Shown: positions 11,653-19,956, counted from the first letter of the stretch. The stretch: 64,000 bases of DNA from Paenibacillus koleovorans NBRC 103111 (GCF_004000845.1 NZ_BIMA01000013.1:1-64000); one strand, 5' to 3'. Numbers and translations: made by a program. Notes: generated by a model not told the origin, from the letters alone.

Positions 11653-13046
11653 CCTTTTCTCCTCCTCCACCAGATCACGCCGCCGATGACGAGGAACAGC
11701 AGCGGGAAGCCGACGACGGAGCCGTACAAGATTTTGTTACGATCGCTCGGCATAAGGAACACTTGCTGTACCTGCGCTTCCTCGCGCGGACGAATCGTGA
11801 TCATGTCGGTTTGCTCTTGCAGCCAACTGACCGCATTGAGAGCAAAATCCTTGTTGCCTTGCTGCCCGATAACCTGGTCCATCAGGAATTGCGTGTTGCC
11901 GATGACGATCGCTTTCGGCTTGTTGTCCTTGTCCTGAATCGCGTAGGCCAGGTCGAGCGGCCCCTTCAGGTCGGTGTCGCCGTTTGTTGTTTTGTTAGTA
12001 GTCGTTAGCGTGGCCAGATCGGTTTCGCCATACGCCTTGTCGGTCGTAGTGAGCAACGCATTCGCTCGGAAATCAGTGTTCGCGGTGTCGGTTTGCAGCA
12101 CCAGAGCCAGCGGCAGGACGGTGACGCGGTCTTCCCTCGACAGCTTGTCGACGATCACATGCAGGCTGTATTCCGGAATGATCGTCAGTTGGTCGGTCAG
12201 CGAGGTGCGTCCGGTCTCCAGCGCGATGGCATTCGGGTTCTTGACGTTGATCGCCGCCAGAAGATCGTTGATGTGCTTCCACTTCGTTAAGTCCTTGGCA
12301 TACCCGATCGAGATGTACAGCTTGCCTTTGTCCTTCACATAGTCCTTGAGCGCCGTGGCTTCCTTCTCATCCAAGTCGTTCTGAGGTCCGATCAGGAACA
12401 CCGCTTCAGCGTCGTCCGGAATTTTGCCGTCCTTGAACAGATTCAGCTCACCGATTGTATACCCGGCACTCTCCAGCGAGGAGCGGAAGACGGACATCTG
12501 CCCCGCCGGCAGCTCGTTGTGGCCCGTCAGGAAGTAGACCTGATGCTTCGCGTCGGAAATGAGGCTGATCAGCGTCTGCGTAAACTTTTCTTCCCCTGAG
12601 AACGCGTATGTCGATTGGGTGGACCCTTGACCGAACAGCTCATAGCTGTATACCTTCATCTGCTTGTCGCCCATCTCGAACACCGTAGTGCCGAGCGAAT
12701 CGATTTGATACTGCTGGGCTTTGCTCGGCTCTTTGATCGGGTCGATCTCTTCCACCGTAATGCGGCTGCTGCGCTTCTCATATTCTCTCAGCATATCGAG
12801 GACGTGCCGATTCATGATCGCATCCGATTGCTGCTGGGCGCCGGTGAACGCTGTTATCTTGATCTCTTTATCCAGCTTCTTCAGGAAGCTCAGCGTCTGG
12901 TCGGACAACGTGTATTGCTTGTTTTTGGTCAAATCCCATTGAACGCCTTTCAGCGAGCCGAGGAAGATCGTAGCGACAATAAAGATGCCGATGACCGCCA
13001 GGGACAACACCGTAGCATTCGTACCGCGAATCCACTTATTATTCAC
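11649..13046 (-). CDS. GldG-like ABC-system auxiliary protein
   Basis: The 465-residue product has an N-terminal membrane helix (ATVLSLAVIGIFIVATIFLG), a large outer domain of the Gld/ABC_transp_aux type (YTLSDQTLSFLKKLDKEIKI; a predicted Rossmann-like VYFLTGHNELP and AVFLIGPQNDL), and a C-terminal helix (VVGFPLLFLVIGGVIWWRR) followed by Arg/Lys. In Bacteroidetes, GldG partners GldF and GldA; Firmicutes relatives are uncharacterised exporters or wall-linked systems. It is 12 nt from the permease gene and overlaps the DUF4340 start by 4 nt. Confidence 0.85.
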   Translation of the reverse strand: MNNKWIRGTNATVLSLAVIGIFIVATIFLGSLKGVQWDLTKNKQYTLSDQTLSFLKKLDKEIKITAFTGAQQQSDAIMNRHVLDMLREYEKRSSRITVEEIDPIKEPSKAQQYQIDSLGTTVFEMGDKQMKVYSYELFGQGSTQSTYAFSGEEKFTQTLISLISDAKHQVYFLTGHNELPAGQMSVFRSSLESAGYTIGELNLFKDGKIPDDAEAVFLIGPQNDLDEKEATALKDYVKDKGKLYISIGYAKDLTKWKHINDLLAAINVKNPNAIALETGRTSLTDQLTIIPEYSLHVIVDKLSREDRVTVLPLALVLQTDTANTDFRANALLTTTDKAYGETDLATLTTTNKTTNGDTDLKGPLDLAYAIQDKDNKPKAIVIGNTQFLMDQVIGQQGNKDFALNAVSWLQEQTDMITIRPREEAQVQQVFLMPSDRNKILYGSVVGFPLLFLVIGGVIWWRRRKG

Positions 13047-13058
13047 CCATCTTCCCCC

Positions 13059-13766
13059 CTATCTCAACCGTTTGCGTTCCAGAATTTGAATGCTGAGCAG
13101 GACGAATACCGCCGCCAGCATGACGAAGAACAAGAAATCCGAAAAGTCGAGAATGCCTTTGTCAAAATTTCGGCCTCTTCCCACGATGGAAAATTTCGCG
13201 AACAGCTCTCTGCCTTTGCCCATCGTATCGCCCAGCCAGTCAATCAGCCAGAGAATGAGCAGCATCGCGAAGCCCGCAATGGCCGCCACCATCTGATGCG
13301 CAGACAGCGAAGAAGCGAACAAACCTACCGCCATCATTGCAGCACCTGTCAGGAACATGCTCAGCATCATCATCCACAGCACCGGTTGATCCAGCTCGCC
13401 ATAACGGGACATGATGAACGGATACAGCAAGCTTCCCGCCACCAGCATGAATTGGACAATTAGCGCGGACAAATATTTACCTATTATAATTTCCCCAATG
13501 CTAGTCGGAGACGTCAGCAGCAGCTCGTCCGTGCCTTGACGCAGCTCATCCGATACAAGACGCATCGTAAGAAGCGGAATGACGAACAGGAAAATGAGCG
13601 TCGTATTGCCGGACAGCATCCGAACGTCCACTACTTGCGAATAGATGAAATTCGAACTGAAGAAAAAACCGGAAATGACAAAATACAAGGCAAATGCCAC
13701 ATACGCCACGGGGGAGTAAAAGTACATCTGCAGCTCTTTCTTGCAAATGGCCCATGTTCTACGCAT
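13059..13766 (-). CDS. ABC-2 type permease (GldF-like)
   Basis: The 235-residue protein has six predicted membrane segments, starting YVAFALYFVISGFFF and ending MLAAVFVLLSIQILERKRLR. It also has the ABC-2 signature region RLVSDELRQGTDELLLTSP, the mark of NosY/GldF-type permeases. Its start overlaps the end of the ATPase gene by 8 nt, showing translational coupling. Substrate unknown. Confidence 0.88.
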   Translation of the reverse strand: MRRTWAICKKELQMYFYSPVAYVAFALYFVISGFFFSSNFIYSQVVDVRMLSGNTTLIFLFVIPLLTMRLVSDELRQGTDELLLTSPTSIGEIIIGKYLSALIVQFMLVAGSLLYPFIMSRYGELDQPVLWMMMLSMFLTGAAMMAVGLFASSLSAHQMVAAIAGFAMLLILWLIDWLGDTMGKGRELFAKFSIVGRGRNFDKGILDFSDFLFFVMLAAVFVLLSIQILERKRLR

Positions 13767-14790
13767 TGCCCTTCACCTCCGTCTCATCGCTTTCATCGGC
13801 ATCCGTGTCGTTGGCCGCCGACTCGTCGTCCTGCACCGCTACCGAGCTCTCATTCGTTGTAAGCTTGAGGAAGACGTCCTCGAGACTGAGGCTGGCTTTG
13901 TTCATCTCGAGAATCGGATAGCCCTTCTCCGCCAGACGGAAGAACAGCGCCTCGCGAATGTCGTCACGGCTTTGCCCGATGACGTGCAGGCGGGTCGTAG
14001 CCGAATCCACTTGATCGGCACCCTCGAGCTCCCTGACCTTCTCGACCGCCGACAAGCTGCGCAGCTCGCGGATGACGTCCTTCTTCGGCCCGCGCACCTC
14101 GAGCTTCACTTCGAACTTCTCGCTCATCGAGTTGCCGATGTTGTCCGGATGGTCGTCGAGCACGATGCGGCCCTGGTTGATGATCAACACGCGGTTGCAG
14201 ATCGCATTCACTTCCGGCAGGATGTGTGTGCTGAGCAGAACCGTATGGTTCTCCCCGAGCTCGCGAATGAGCTGGCGAATCTCGATAATCTGCTTCGGAT
14301 CGAGACCGGACGTAGGCTCGTCCATGATCAGCAGATCCGGCTTGTGCAGAATCGCCTGCGCCAGACCGATCCGCTGCTTGTAGCCCTTGGACAGGCTGCG
14401 AATGATTTGCTTCTCGCGGCCTTGCAGGCCCAGCTTCTCGATGACCTCGCCGATGCGGGTTTTCTGCTCGCGCACCGGCACGTCGCGCAAATCGGCCACG
14501 AACTTCAAGTATGACGAGATCGTCATCTCCGGGTACAGCGGCGGCGTCTCCGGGAGGTAGCCGATTTTACGGCGAACCTGGCGCGGATGGTCGGTCATCG
14601 ACAAGCCGTCGATCTTGATCGAGCCCTTGGTCGGGTTCACATACCCGGTGATCATGCGCATCGTCGTCGTTTTGCCCGCTCCGTTCGGCCCCAGGAAACC
14701 TACGATCTCGCCGCGGGCCATGGAGAAGTCGATGTTGCGGACCCCGCGCTCATTCTGGTACAGCTTGCTGACCTGATTCACTTCTAACAC
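13759..14790 (-). CDS. ABC transporter ATP-binding protein (GldA/CcmA-like)
   Basis: A 343-residue ATPase with Walker A GPNGAGKTTT, Q-loop GYLPETPPLYPEMT, signature LSKGYKQR, Walker B LLIMDEPTSGLD and an H-loop STHIL. Beyond about residue 225 there is a DUF4162-like C-terminal domain and then an acidic tail (DDESAANDTDADESDE). The GTG at 14790 was preferred to the upstream GTG at 14814 because AGGAGGG lies 8 nt before it. It energises the permease encoded next in the operon. Confidence 0.9.
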   Translation of the reverse strand: MLEVNQVSKLYQNERGVRNIDFSMARGEIVGFLGPNGAGKTTTMRMITGYVNPTKGSIKIDGLSMTDHPRQVRRKIGYLPETPPLYPEMTISSYLKFVADLRDVPVREQKTRIGEVIEKLGLQGREKQIIRSLSKGYKQRIGLAQAILHKPDLLIMDEPTSGLDPKQIIEIRQLIRELGENHTVLLSTHILPEVNAICNRVLIINQGRIVLDDHPDNIGNSMSEKFEVKLEVRGPKKDVIRELRSLSAVEKVRELEGADQVDSATTRLHVIGQSRDDIREALFFRLAEKGYPILEMNKASLSLEDVFLKLTTNESSVAVQDDESAANDTDADESDETEVKGNA

Positions 14791-14985
14791 ACGTTCACCC
14801 TCCTGTTCTTCCACAATAAAGGTATCGCTGGTTTCTCTATTCTTTTCTCTCTAACCTTTTCTCTATCTCTCTAGCCCTCTCAATATAATCCCGAAACAAT
14901 AAGCCAACCTTAAACCAATCTGAAAATAAGCTTAAAAAATTGTGTCCAAATTGTGAACAAGATGTGTCGATTTGCATAGGCAGGA

Positions 14986-15010
14986 CAAAAAACGGCCCCT
15001 CTCGGGACCG
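14986..15010 (-). terminator. terminator after the Gfo/Idh gene
   Basis: The minus strand folds CGGTCCC-GAGA-GGGGCCG (14993-15010), followed by TTTTTTG, 20 nt past the oxidoreductase stop. Confidence 0.85.
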
Positions 15011-15030
15011 CTCTGCTCGATAGCTGTTGG

Positions 15031-16137
15031 TCAGGCATCCAAAGAGACGTTGGATAACCCAAGCGGCAATGGTGTCGGGCGTTGGCACGAGCTGGTCATC
15101 TCGTAGTGACGGCCACCGTCCGAAGCGATATGGAAGCCTTCCATCGCTTCGAGCACATGATACGCCAGCTCCGCACTGGCGCGGTGAGGGCGGCCGGAGA
15201 GGATCGCTTGCGCCATATCGGCTACGCCCAGGCCGCGGCCGGCTTCCGTGAAGCCATGCGTGTGCGGCACTTCAACGAATTCCTTCTTGTCCACGCGACG
15301 GATCTGCACCGAGCCGCCGAACGTATTCGGATCCGGCACGATAAGCGTTCCTTGGCTGCCGTATACTTCAATGCGCGGCAGACTGGTGCCGCCGAACGCG
15401 TCGAAGCTCGTAATGATCGTACCGATCGCGCCGCTGTGGAATTCCAGCAAACCGGCCACATGGGTCGGGACGTCGACTTGAATCATCTGGCCGTACAGCG
15501 GCTGGCTGAGAATTTTACGCTCCGGGTAAGCGGTGCTGGTCATGCCCGCTACTTTGCGGATCGGGCCGATCATGGCGACCAAGGCCGTCAAGTAGTACGG
15601 ACCCATGTCGAACATCGGGCCGCCGCCGACCTTGTAGTAGAAGTCCGGCGCCGGGTGCCAGTGCTCGTGTCCGCGACCGATCATGAACGCGGTCGCTCCG
15701 ATCGGCGTGCCGATCCAGCCGTCCTCGATCAGCTTGATCGAGGTTTGGATGCCGCCGCCGAGGAACGTGTCCGGCGCGCAGCCGGCGCGCAGCCCTTTGG
15801 CCGCGGCGAGCTCGACGATTTGTTTGCCTTCCTCCTTCGTGATCGCCAGCGGCTTTTCCACATACACATGCTTGCCGGCGTTCAACGCCTTCAGACAAAT
15901 GTCCGTATGCGCTTGCGGAATGGTCAAGTTGATGACAATGTCGATCTCCGGATCCGCCAGCAGCTCCTCCACGGTGCAGGCCTTGGCGAGGCTGAATTCC
16001 TCCGCCTTGGCAACCGCCCGATCCAATTCCAAATCGGCGCAAGCGGTAATTTCGTAACAGTCAAAGTGCCGCGCTTTGTTCAAATAGGCTCCGCTAATTT
16101 TTCCGCAGCCGATTACGCCTACTTTCAGCTTTTTCAT
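15031..16137 (-). CDS. Gfo/Idh/MocA family oxidoreductase
   Basis: The 368-residue product has the N-terminal NAD(P)-binding GVIGCGKISGAYL, the family motif AGKHVYVEKPLA (catalytic-site Lys in EKP), GRGHEHWHPAPDFYY and a beta-sheet C-terminal domain with GGGPMFDMGPYYL. Such enzymes oxidise sugars, inositols or sugar acids. ATG 16137 has GGGGAG at about 9 nt; the frame stays open upstream but contains the repeat tract and has no ribosome site. It lies downstream of ThuA and a LacI regulator, the usual ThuA-oxidoreductase pairing in carbohydrate loci. Confidence 0.92.
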   Translation of the reverse strand: MKKLKVGVIGCGKISGAYLNKARHFDCYEITACADLELDRAVAKAEEFSLAKACTVEELLADPEIDIVINLTIPQAHTDICLKALNAGKHVYVEKPLAITKEEGKQIVELAAAKGLRAGCAPDTFLGGGIQTSIKLIEDGWIGTPIGATAFMIGRGHEHWHPAPDFYYKVGGGPMFDMGPYYLTALVAMIGPIRKVAGMTSTAYPERKILSQPLYGQMIQVDVPTHVAGLLEFHSGAIGTIITSFDAFGGTSLPRIEVYGSQGTLIVPDPNTFGGSVQIRRVDKKEFVEVPHTHGFTEAGRGLGVADMAQAILSGRPHRASAELAYHVLEAMEGFHIASDGGRHYEMTSSCQRPTPLPLGLSNVSLDA

Positions 16138-16205
16138 CCCGATCCGCTCCCCGTTACACATTATATAGTTAGATCTTGTGTAGTCAGTCGACTGGTTACC
16201 TAGTA

Positions 16206-16265
16206 GTCTGGTTGGTTTCTGGCAGCTTGGTTGCTTGCACCTTGGTTGCTTGCTGCTTGGTTGCT
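16206..16265. repeat. 15-bp tandem repeat, four copies
   Basis: Four consecutive 15-bp units sharing a CTTGGTTGCT core: 16206-16220 (diverged), 16221-16235, 16236-16250 and 16251-16265. They lie in the 134-bp gap between the ThuA and oxidoreductase genes, just after the ThuA stop; the ThuA end (16266-16280) looks like a fifth decayed unit. Confidence 0.8.
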
Positions 16266-16271
16266 GCCTTG

Positions 16272-17009
16272 TTAGCCTTGCTGGCTGTCCGCCATGCCCG
16301 TATATGCCGCTTCCGATGCCGCCTTCTTGGCAGCTGCTTCTACCGCGCGAGCCTTGCCTTCCGCCGCCCAGAGAAAACCCCGACGCATCATGAGCGTCGT
16401 CTCCGGCATGGCGATGACGTTCGCCTGATGGCCGAGCGAGTTGTAGAACACGCGGCCTACGCCCCAGCGCTTCGTCCAGGCTACAGGCATGTCGACCGCT
16501 TTGTTCAGGGAATGCGGCCCTGGCGCCAGAGGGAAACGCGTCGTCGCCAATACTTCCACCGCCGGATCGACGTGGAGGTAGTACTGCTCGCTTTTGACCA
16601 CGAAATCGTCGATGCCTTCGAAAAGAGAACTGGAAGAATGCTTGATGTTCACCACGTACTCTACTCCGTCGCTCCCCGGATGCGCGACCCATTGCCCGCC
16701 CGTCATAAACTGCCAATCCACGTTCATCCGGAACGAGTCGCACATGCCGCCGTGGCAGCCTGCCAGCCCTACACCGCTTTGGACGGCTTTCGAGACATTC
16801 GCGGCGAGCTCTCTCGTGATTTCACCCATTGTCCAGCATGGAATAATCAAGTCCAGGCCCTTAAGCTTCTCGCCGTCGGCGAACGCTTCCAGCGTATCGG
16901 ACACCTCTACCTCGAACTGCTCCTCCTCCAGAATGTTGCGGAACAGCTCCGCCACTTCCTGCGGTTGATGTCCGAGCCAGCCGCCCCAAACGATCAATGC
17001 TTTTTTCAT
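16272..17009 (-). CDS. ThuA-domain protein
   Basis: The 245-residue protein has the ThuA (trehalose-utilisation) class I glutamine-amidotransferase-like fold: ALIVWGGWLGHQPQEVAELF at the start, LDLIIPCWTMGEIT, AGCHGGMCDSFR and VAWTKRWGVGRVFYNSLGHQ near the end. ThuA proteins accompany sugar oxidoreductases in keto-disaccharide metabolism. ATG 17009 follows GAGAGGAG at about 11 nt. It sits 35 nt downstream of the LacI-type gene in the same operon. Confidence 0.88.
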   Translation of the reverse strand: MKKALIVWGGWLGHQPQEVAELFRNILEEEQFEVEVSDTLEAFADGEKLKGLDLIIPCWTMGEITRELAANVSKAVQSGVGLAGCHGGMCDSFRMNVDWQFMTGGQWVAHPGSDGVEYVVNIKHSSSSLFEGIDDFVVKSEQYYLHVDPAVEVLATTRFPLAPGPHSLNKAVDMPVAWTKRWGVGRVFYNSLGHQANVIAMPETTLMMRRGFLWAAEGKARAVEAAAKKAASEAAYTGMADSQQG

Positions 17010-17044
17010 GCTACGTGCAGCTCCTCTCCCTGTTGAGGGTGATG

Positions 17045-18070
17045 TTATAACGATGTTCCTCGCACAACCAGATGGGTTTCCAGCTTTTCCTGAAAAGGGG
17101 CCGTCTCGTGCCCGTCCGCTTGGTTCGACAGCAGCTCGAGCAGCTGGGAGGCCGCCCGCCGGCCCATCTCGAAAAAGGGCACATGCACGGTCGTCAGCAG
17201 CGGGTCGGTCAATCGGGACGCGTCGGAGTCGTCGTAGCCTACAATCGGCAGGTCGACCCCCGGGCGAAGCCCCAACTCGCGCAGGCCTTGCATCAGGCCG
17301 ATCGCCATCCGGTCGTTCGCCGCGAATACGGCGTCGATCGACGAGCGGCGCTCGTAGATCCGCGAGGCCGCCGCGTAGCCGCTCTTCCGGCTGTAGTTGC
17401 CTTCGAACAGAAGCGACTCCTCGACCGGGATGCCGGCCTCCGTCATCGCATTCCAATACCCTTGCAGCCGGTCGCGGCTGTTGGAGTACAGCTCCGGGCC
17501 GTTCACGAACGCGATGCGCCGGCAGCCGCCGTGCAGCAGGTGTTTGACCGCGTCGTAGCTGCCCCGTATGTGGTCGGCGTCGACCTCGCACCATTGCCGG
17601 CCGGCGTAGTGCTGGTTGACGAGGCAGAACGGATAACCCTGCTCCTCCAGCTCCTGCAACGCCTGAATCTCGTTGGCGTCGTCCGACGACCCCAGCATGA
17701 TGCAGGCGTCGACTTTCCCGGAGCGGTACAAGGAGGCATAATCGGTCTCCTCGCCCGGCGAGCGGAACAGCAGCAGCAGGTCGTACCCCAGCTCGCGCAC
17801 CGTCTCGCCGATGCCGCTTAGTATTTCCGAGAAGTAGTAGGTCGAGAACAGATGCACCTTGGGCACATAAGGCAGCACGACACCAAGGTTGCCGCTGCGG
17901 CCCTTCGCGAACCGCTGGGCAATGACGTTCGGCGTGTAGCCCAGCGCCGCCGCAGCTTCGAGCACGCGCTGCTTGGTCGACTCCTTCATCGGTGTCACGC
18001 CGTTGAACACCCTCGACACCGTAGCTTCGGAAACGCCTGCCCGTTCAGCCACCTGCTTCCTCGTTCCCAC
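17045..18070 (-). CDS. LacI family transcriptional regulator
   Basis: The 341-residue repressor has an N-terminal HTH (TRKQVAERAGVSEATVSRVF), hinge helix region (TPNVIAQRFAKGRSG) and a periplasmic-binding-protein-like effector domain (FAANDRMAIGLMQGLRELGL, PIVGYDDSDASRLTDPLLTT). GTG 18070 was chosen because GGAGGG lies 6 nt before it and it gives the standard HTH offset. It heads the ThuA-oxidoreductase operon, and a palindrome at 18097-18114 suggests autoregulation. The ligand is unknown. Confidence 0.93.
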   Translation of the reverse strand: MGTRKQVAERAGVSEATVSRVFNGVTPMKESTKQRVLEAAAALGYTPNVIAQRFAKGRSGNLGVVLPYVPKVHLFSTYYFSEILSGIGETVRELGYDLLLLFRSPGEETDYASLYRSGKVDACIMLGSSDDANEIQALQELEEQGYPFCLVNQHYAGRQWCEVDADHIRGSYDAVKHLLHGGCRRIAFVNGPELYSNSRDRLQGYWNAMTEAGIPVEESLLFEGNYSRKSGYAAASRIYERRSSIDAVFAANDRMAIGLMQGLRELGLRPGVDLPIVGYDDSDASRLTDPLLTTVHVPFFEMGRRAASQLLELLSNQADGHETAPFQEKLETHLVVRGTSL

Positions 18071-18096
18071 AGCATCCCTCCGTCCGTCCGTCACAA

Positions 18097-18114
18097 AATG
18101 TACACGCGTACATT
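18097..18114. promoter_or_regulatory. candidate LacI-family operator
   Basis: AATGTACACGCGTACATT has 7-bp inverted arms (AATGTAC/GTACATT) around ACGC. It lies 27 bp upstream of the LacI start, where an autoregulatory operator is expected. Divergent from the queuosine transporter gene. Confidence 0.6.
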
Positions 18115-18133
18115 CTCTCACCGAGGACTGTGG

Positions 18134-18162
18134 TTGTCAACATAAAATTGCCCGATTAGCAT
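18134..18162 (+). promoter_or_regulatory. probable promoter of the queuosine transporter
   Basis: TTGTCA (18134-18139), 17-nt spacer, TAGCAT (18157-18162), about 65 nt before the riboswitch. The -10 is a modest match. Confidence 0.5.
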
Positions 18163-18229
18163 GATTTTCCTTCCCCTGGCGAACCCTAGCTGGTAAGATG
18201 GAGCTGTCTGTCGGCGTTTGCCGACCGGC

Positions 18230-18269
18230 CGCGGTTCGAGACCATCCCGCGTTATCAAAACTAAGGAGG
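18230..18269 (+). promoter_or_regulatory. preQ1-I riboswitch
   Basis: Stem CGCGG (18230-18234)/CCGCG (18247-18251) encloses a loop that opens TTC-N-A. It is followed by the A-rich tail CAAAACTAAGGAGG, the hallmark of class I preQ1 aptamers. The tail contains the ribosome binding site, so ligand-driven pseudoknot formation should hide AAGGAGG and block translation. The gene it precedes is a predicted queuosine-precursor transporter, which fits. An extra hairpin (GTCGGC/GCCGAC, 18210-18225) lies just upstream. Confidence 0.85.
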
Positions 18270-18278
18270 CGTTTGGGT

Positions 18279-18959
18279 TTGTTTAATTTGTCATGGGGCA
18301 TTTTGTTTATGCTCGCGCAGTTCGCACTTTTCCTGCTTTCCTACCGGCTGTTCGGCAAGAAGGGCCTGTACGCCTGGATCGGCTTCGCCACAGTGCTGGC
18401 CAACATCCAGGTCACCAAGACGATCGAGATGCTGGGCATCGTCATGACGCTCGGCAATACGATCTACACGTCGATCTACATGTCGACCGACCTGCTGAAC
18501 GAGAAGTATGGCGCGGAGGCGGCGCGGAAGGCGGTCTGGTTCGGCTTCTTCAGCCTGCTGGCGTCTACCGCGATCATGCAGATGACGCTGGCGTTCCAAC
18601 CGGCGGAGTCGGATTTCGCCCAGGAGTCGCTGAAGACGATCTTCGGCCTCATGCCGCAAATCGCGGCGGGCAGCCTGTGCGCGTACTTCGTCAGCCAGTT
18701 CCTCGATGTGCGCGTGTTCTCGTATCTGAAGCGGCGTTTCCCGGTGCGCAATCAGTTCTGGATCCGCATCAACGGCAGCACGCTGCTCAGCCAGCTGGTC
18801 GACTCGCTCGTGTTCTGCACGATCGCGTTCTACGGCGTGTACACGCTGGACGTATGGCTGCAAATTTTTGCGACTACCTATTTGTTCAAGCTGCTGATCT
18901 CGATCGCGGGGACGCCGGTGCTGTATTGGGCGCGGAGCTTTAGTGTGAAAGAGGATTGA
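18279..18959 (+). CDS. queuosine precursor transporter (YhhQ/VUT family)
   Basis: The 226-residue protein has five or six membrane helices and family features: NIQVTKTIEMLGIVMTLGNT, IYMSTDLLNEKYGAEAARKA and RINGSTLLSQLVDSLVF. It imports preQ0/preQ1 or related precursors for tRNA queuosine. The TTG at 18279 was chosen because AAGGAGG ends 9 nt before it. The open frame extends back to an ATG at 18198, but that would run through the riboswitch and has no ribosome site. Confidence 0.9.
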   Translation: MFNLSWGILFMLAQFALFLLSYRLFGKKGLYAWIGFATVLANIQVTKTIEMLGIVMTLGNTIYTSIYMSTDLLNEKYGAEAARKAVWFGFFSLLASTAIMQMTLAFQPAESDFAQESLKTIFGLMPQIAAGSLCAYFVSQFLDVRVFSYLKRRFPVRNQFWIRINGSTLLSQLVDSLVFCTIAFYGVYTLDVWLQIFATTYLFKLLISIAGTPVLYWARSFSVKED

Positions 18960-18971
18960 GGAGTGCGTCGT

Positions 18972-19019
18972 AGGCTGTTGGAGCTGGCTAGTTTGCCATT
19001 TCCCGCAGCCTTTCTTTTT
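18972..19019 (+). terminator. probable terminator after the queuosine transporter
   Basis: AGGCTG (18972-18977) pairs with CAGCCT (19006-19011), followed by TTTCTTTTT. The loop is long but contains a small inner stem (GGC/GCC). Confidence 0.5.
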
Positions 19020-19020
19020 G

Positions 19021-19250
19021 CAGATGTATACGTTTTGTACAACTGGTGGGCGAAAACGGGCGATTGGGGCGGCAGATGTATACCATTTCGACATGATAAG
19101 CCCATTTTGACGCCCCAGATGTCGATTTTCTATACATTGACCGGGTGATGCACCCGTTTCGCAGCTCAGATGTACAATCGCTGTACATCTGCCTCTGAAA
19201 TACGCCCGAATTCGCCCTCAGATGTACATTTCTTATACAACTGCCTACTC
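19021..19250. repeat. intergenic palindromic repeat array (five copies)
   Basis: Copies begin CAGATGT at 19021, 19073, 19116, 19167 and 19219, that is 52, 43, 51 and 52 bp apart. Each has a core of about 25 bp that is an imperfect palindrome: CAGATGTATA...TACAACTG in the first, CAGATGTACA...TGTACATCTG in the fourth. Between cores are 18-27 bp linkers with GGGCG/CGCCC elements. No open frame is credible here. Confidence 0.8.
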
Positions 19251-19925
19251 CTAGAAATCAATCACCTTACTCCGATTCAACACATAAAGGCGCTTACCCC
19301 GACTGTGCCGTGCCTCAAGGTGGATCCACTCTCTCTCTTCGAGCGATTGGATCGTTTTAGCCGCCGTATGCCGATGCACGCCCAACCATTTCTGCACATC
19401 GTCACAAGCGAACGCCACCCCACGCCTGGAGCTTAGCCGGACCACCTCCCTCTCCATCAACCCTAATTCCGCCCCGGCACCCGCTCTCCCGGCACCCGTC
19501 CATCTGCCCATAAAATGCTGCACCTGCTGCTGACAGCTTCTCGGCCGATCCTTGACTTCATCGTACGAGAAACGCAAAATGCACCACCCGTCGTTCACCA
19601 AATCGTTTTGGCGTCTCAGATGGTCCTCGAACGACTGCCGGTCCAGCTCCTTCACATGCGTCGTGTAGCCGTCAACCTCAATGGCCAGGCTGACCGAACC
19701 GCAGATCCAGGCAAAGTCTATAAACCTTCTGCCGTCTTTGAAGTCGTACACCTCGTATTCGGGGTGAAGGAAAGCGAAAGTGCCGAATGCCGGCCACCAC
19801 ACCTTCTCAACAAACAATCGCTCGGCATGAGCATGCCCTTTTTTCAATCGCCTTTGACTTTCTCCACTCCGTTTGGCAACATGCTCCGCCAGCCAGGCGG
19901 AATGATCGGTAATAAATGAATGCAT
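19251..19925 (-). CDS. DUF559-type nuclease domain with winged-helix C-terminus
   Basis: The 224-residue product (ATG 19925, GGGGAGGG upstream) has a nuclease-like part: RRFIDFAWICGSVSLAIEVD followed by GYTTH...RRQNDLVNDGWCILRFSYDEV. This is the D...E-x-D/G arrangement of DUF559/Vsr-like PD-(D/E)XK folds. The C-terminal 70 residues look like a winged helix (CDDVQKWLGVHRHTAAKTIQ, then GKRLYVLNR). It probably binds and cuts or nicks DNA. No restriction or transposition partners adjoin it. Function unknown. Confidence 0.75.
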   Translation of the reverse strand: MHSFITDHSAWLAEHVAKRSGESQRRLKKGHAHAERLFVEKVWWPAFGTFAFLHPEYEVYDFKDGRRFIDFAWICGSVSLAIEVDGYTTHVKELDRQSFEDHLRRQNDLVNDGWCILRFSYDEVKDRPRSCQQQVQHFMGRWTGAGRAGAGAELGLMEREVVRLSSRRGVAFACDDVQKWLGVHRHTAAKTIQSLEEREWIHLEARHSRGKRLYVLNRSKVIDF

Positions 19926-19956
19926 AGCACGACACCCTCCCCTACTCGACTCGACA

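Noticed and set aside
14837-15088. 83-codon minus-strand frame between the ABC ATPase and the oxidoreductase gene
   Set aside because: It contains the terminator of the oxidoreductase gene and overlaps that gene's end; no ribosome site seen.
16138-16743. Upstream extension of the Gfo/Idh gene to 16743
   Set aside because: It would overlap the ThuA gene and cross the 15-bp repeats; a good ribosome site precedes ATG 16137.
19021-19250. CRISPR array
   Set aside because: Cores are degenerate palindromes, spacing varies, linkers resemble each other and no cas genes are present.
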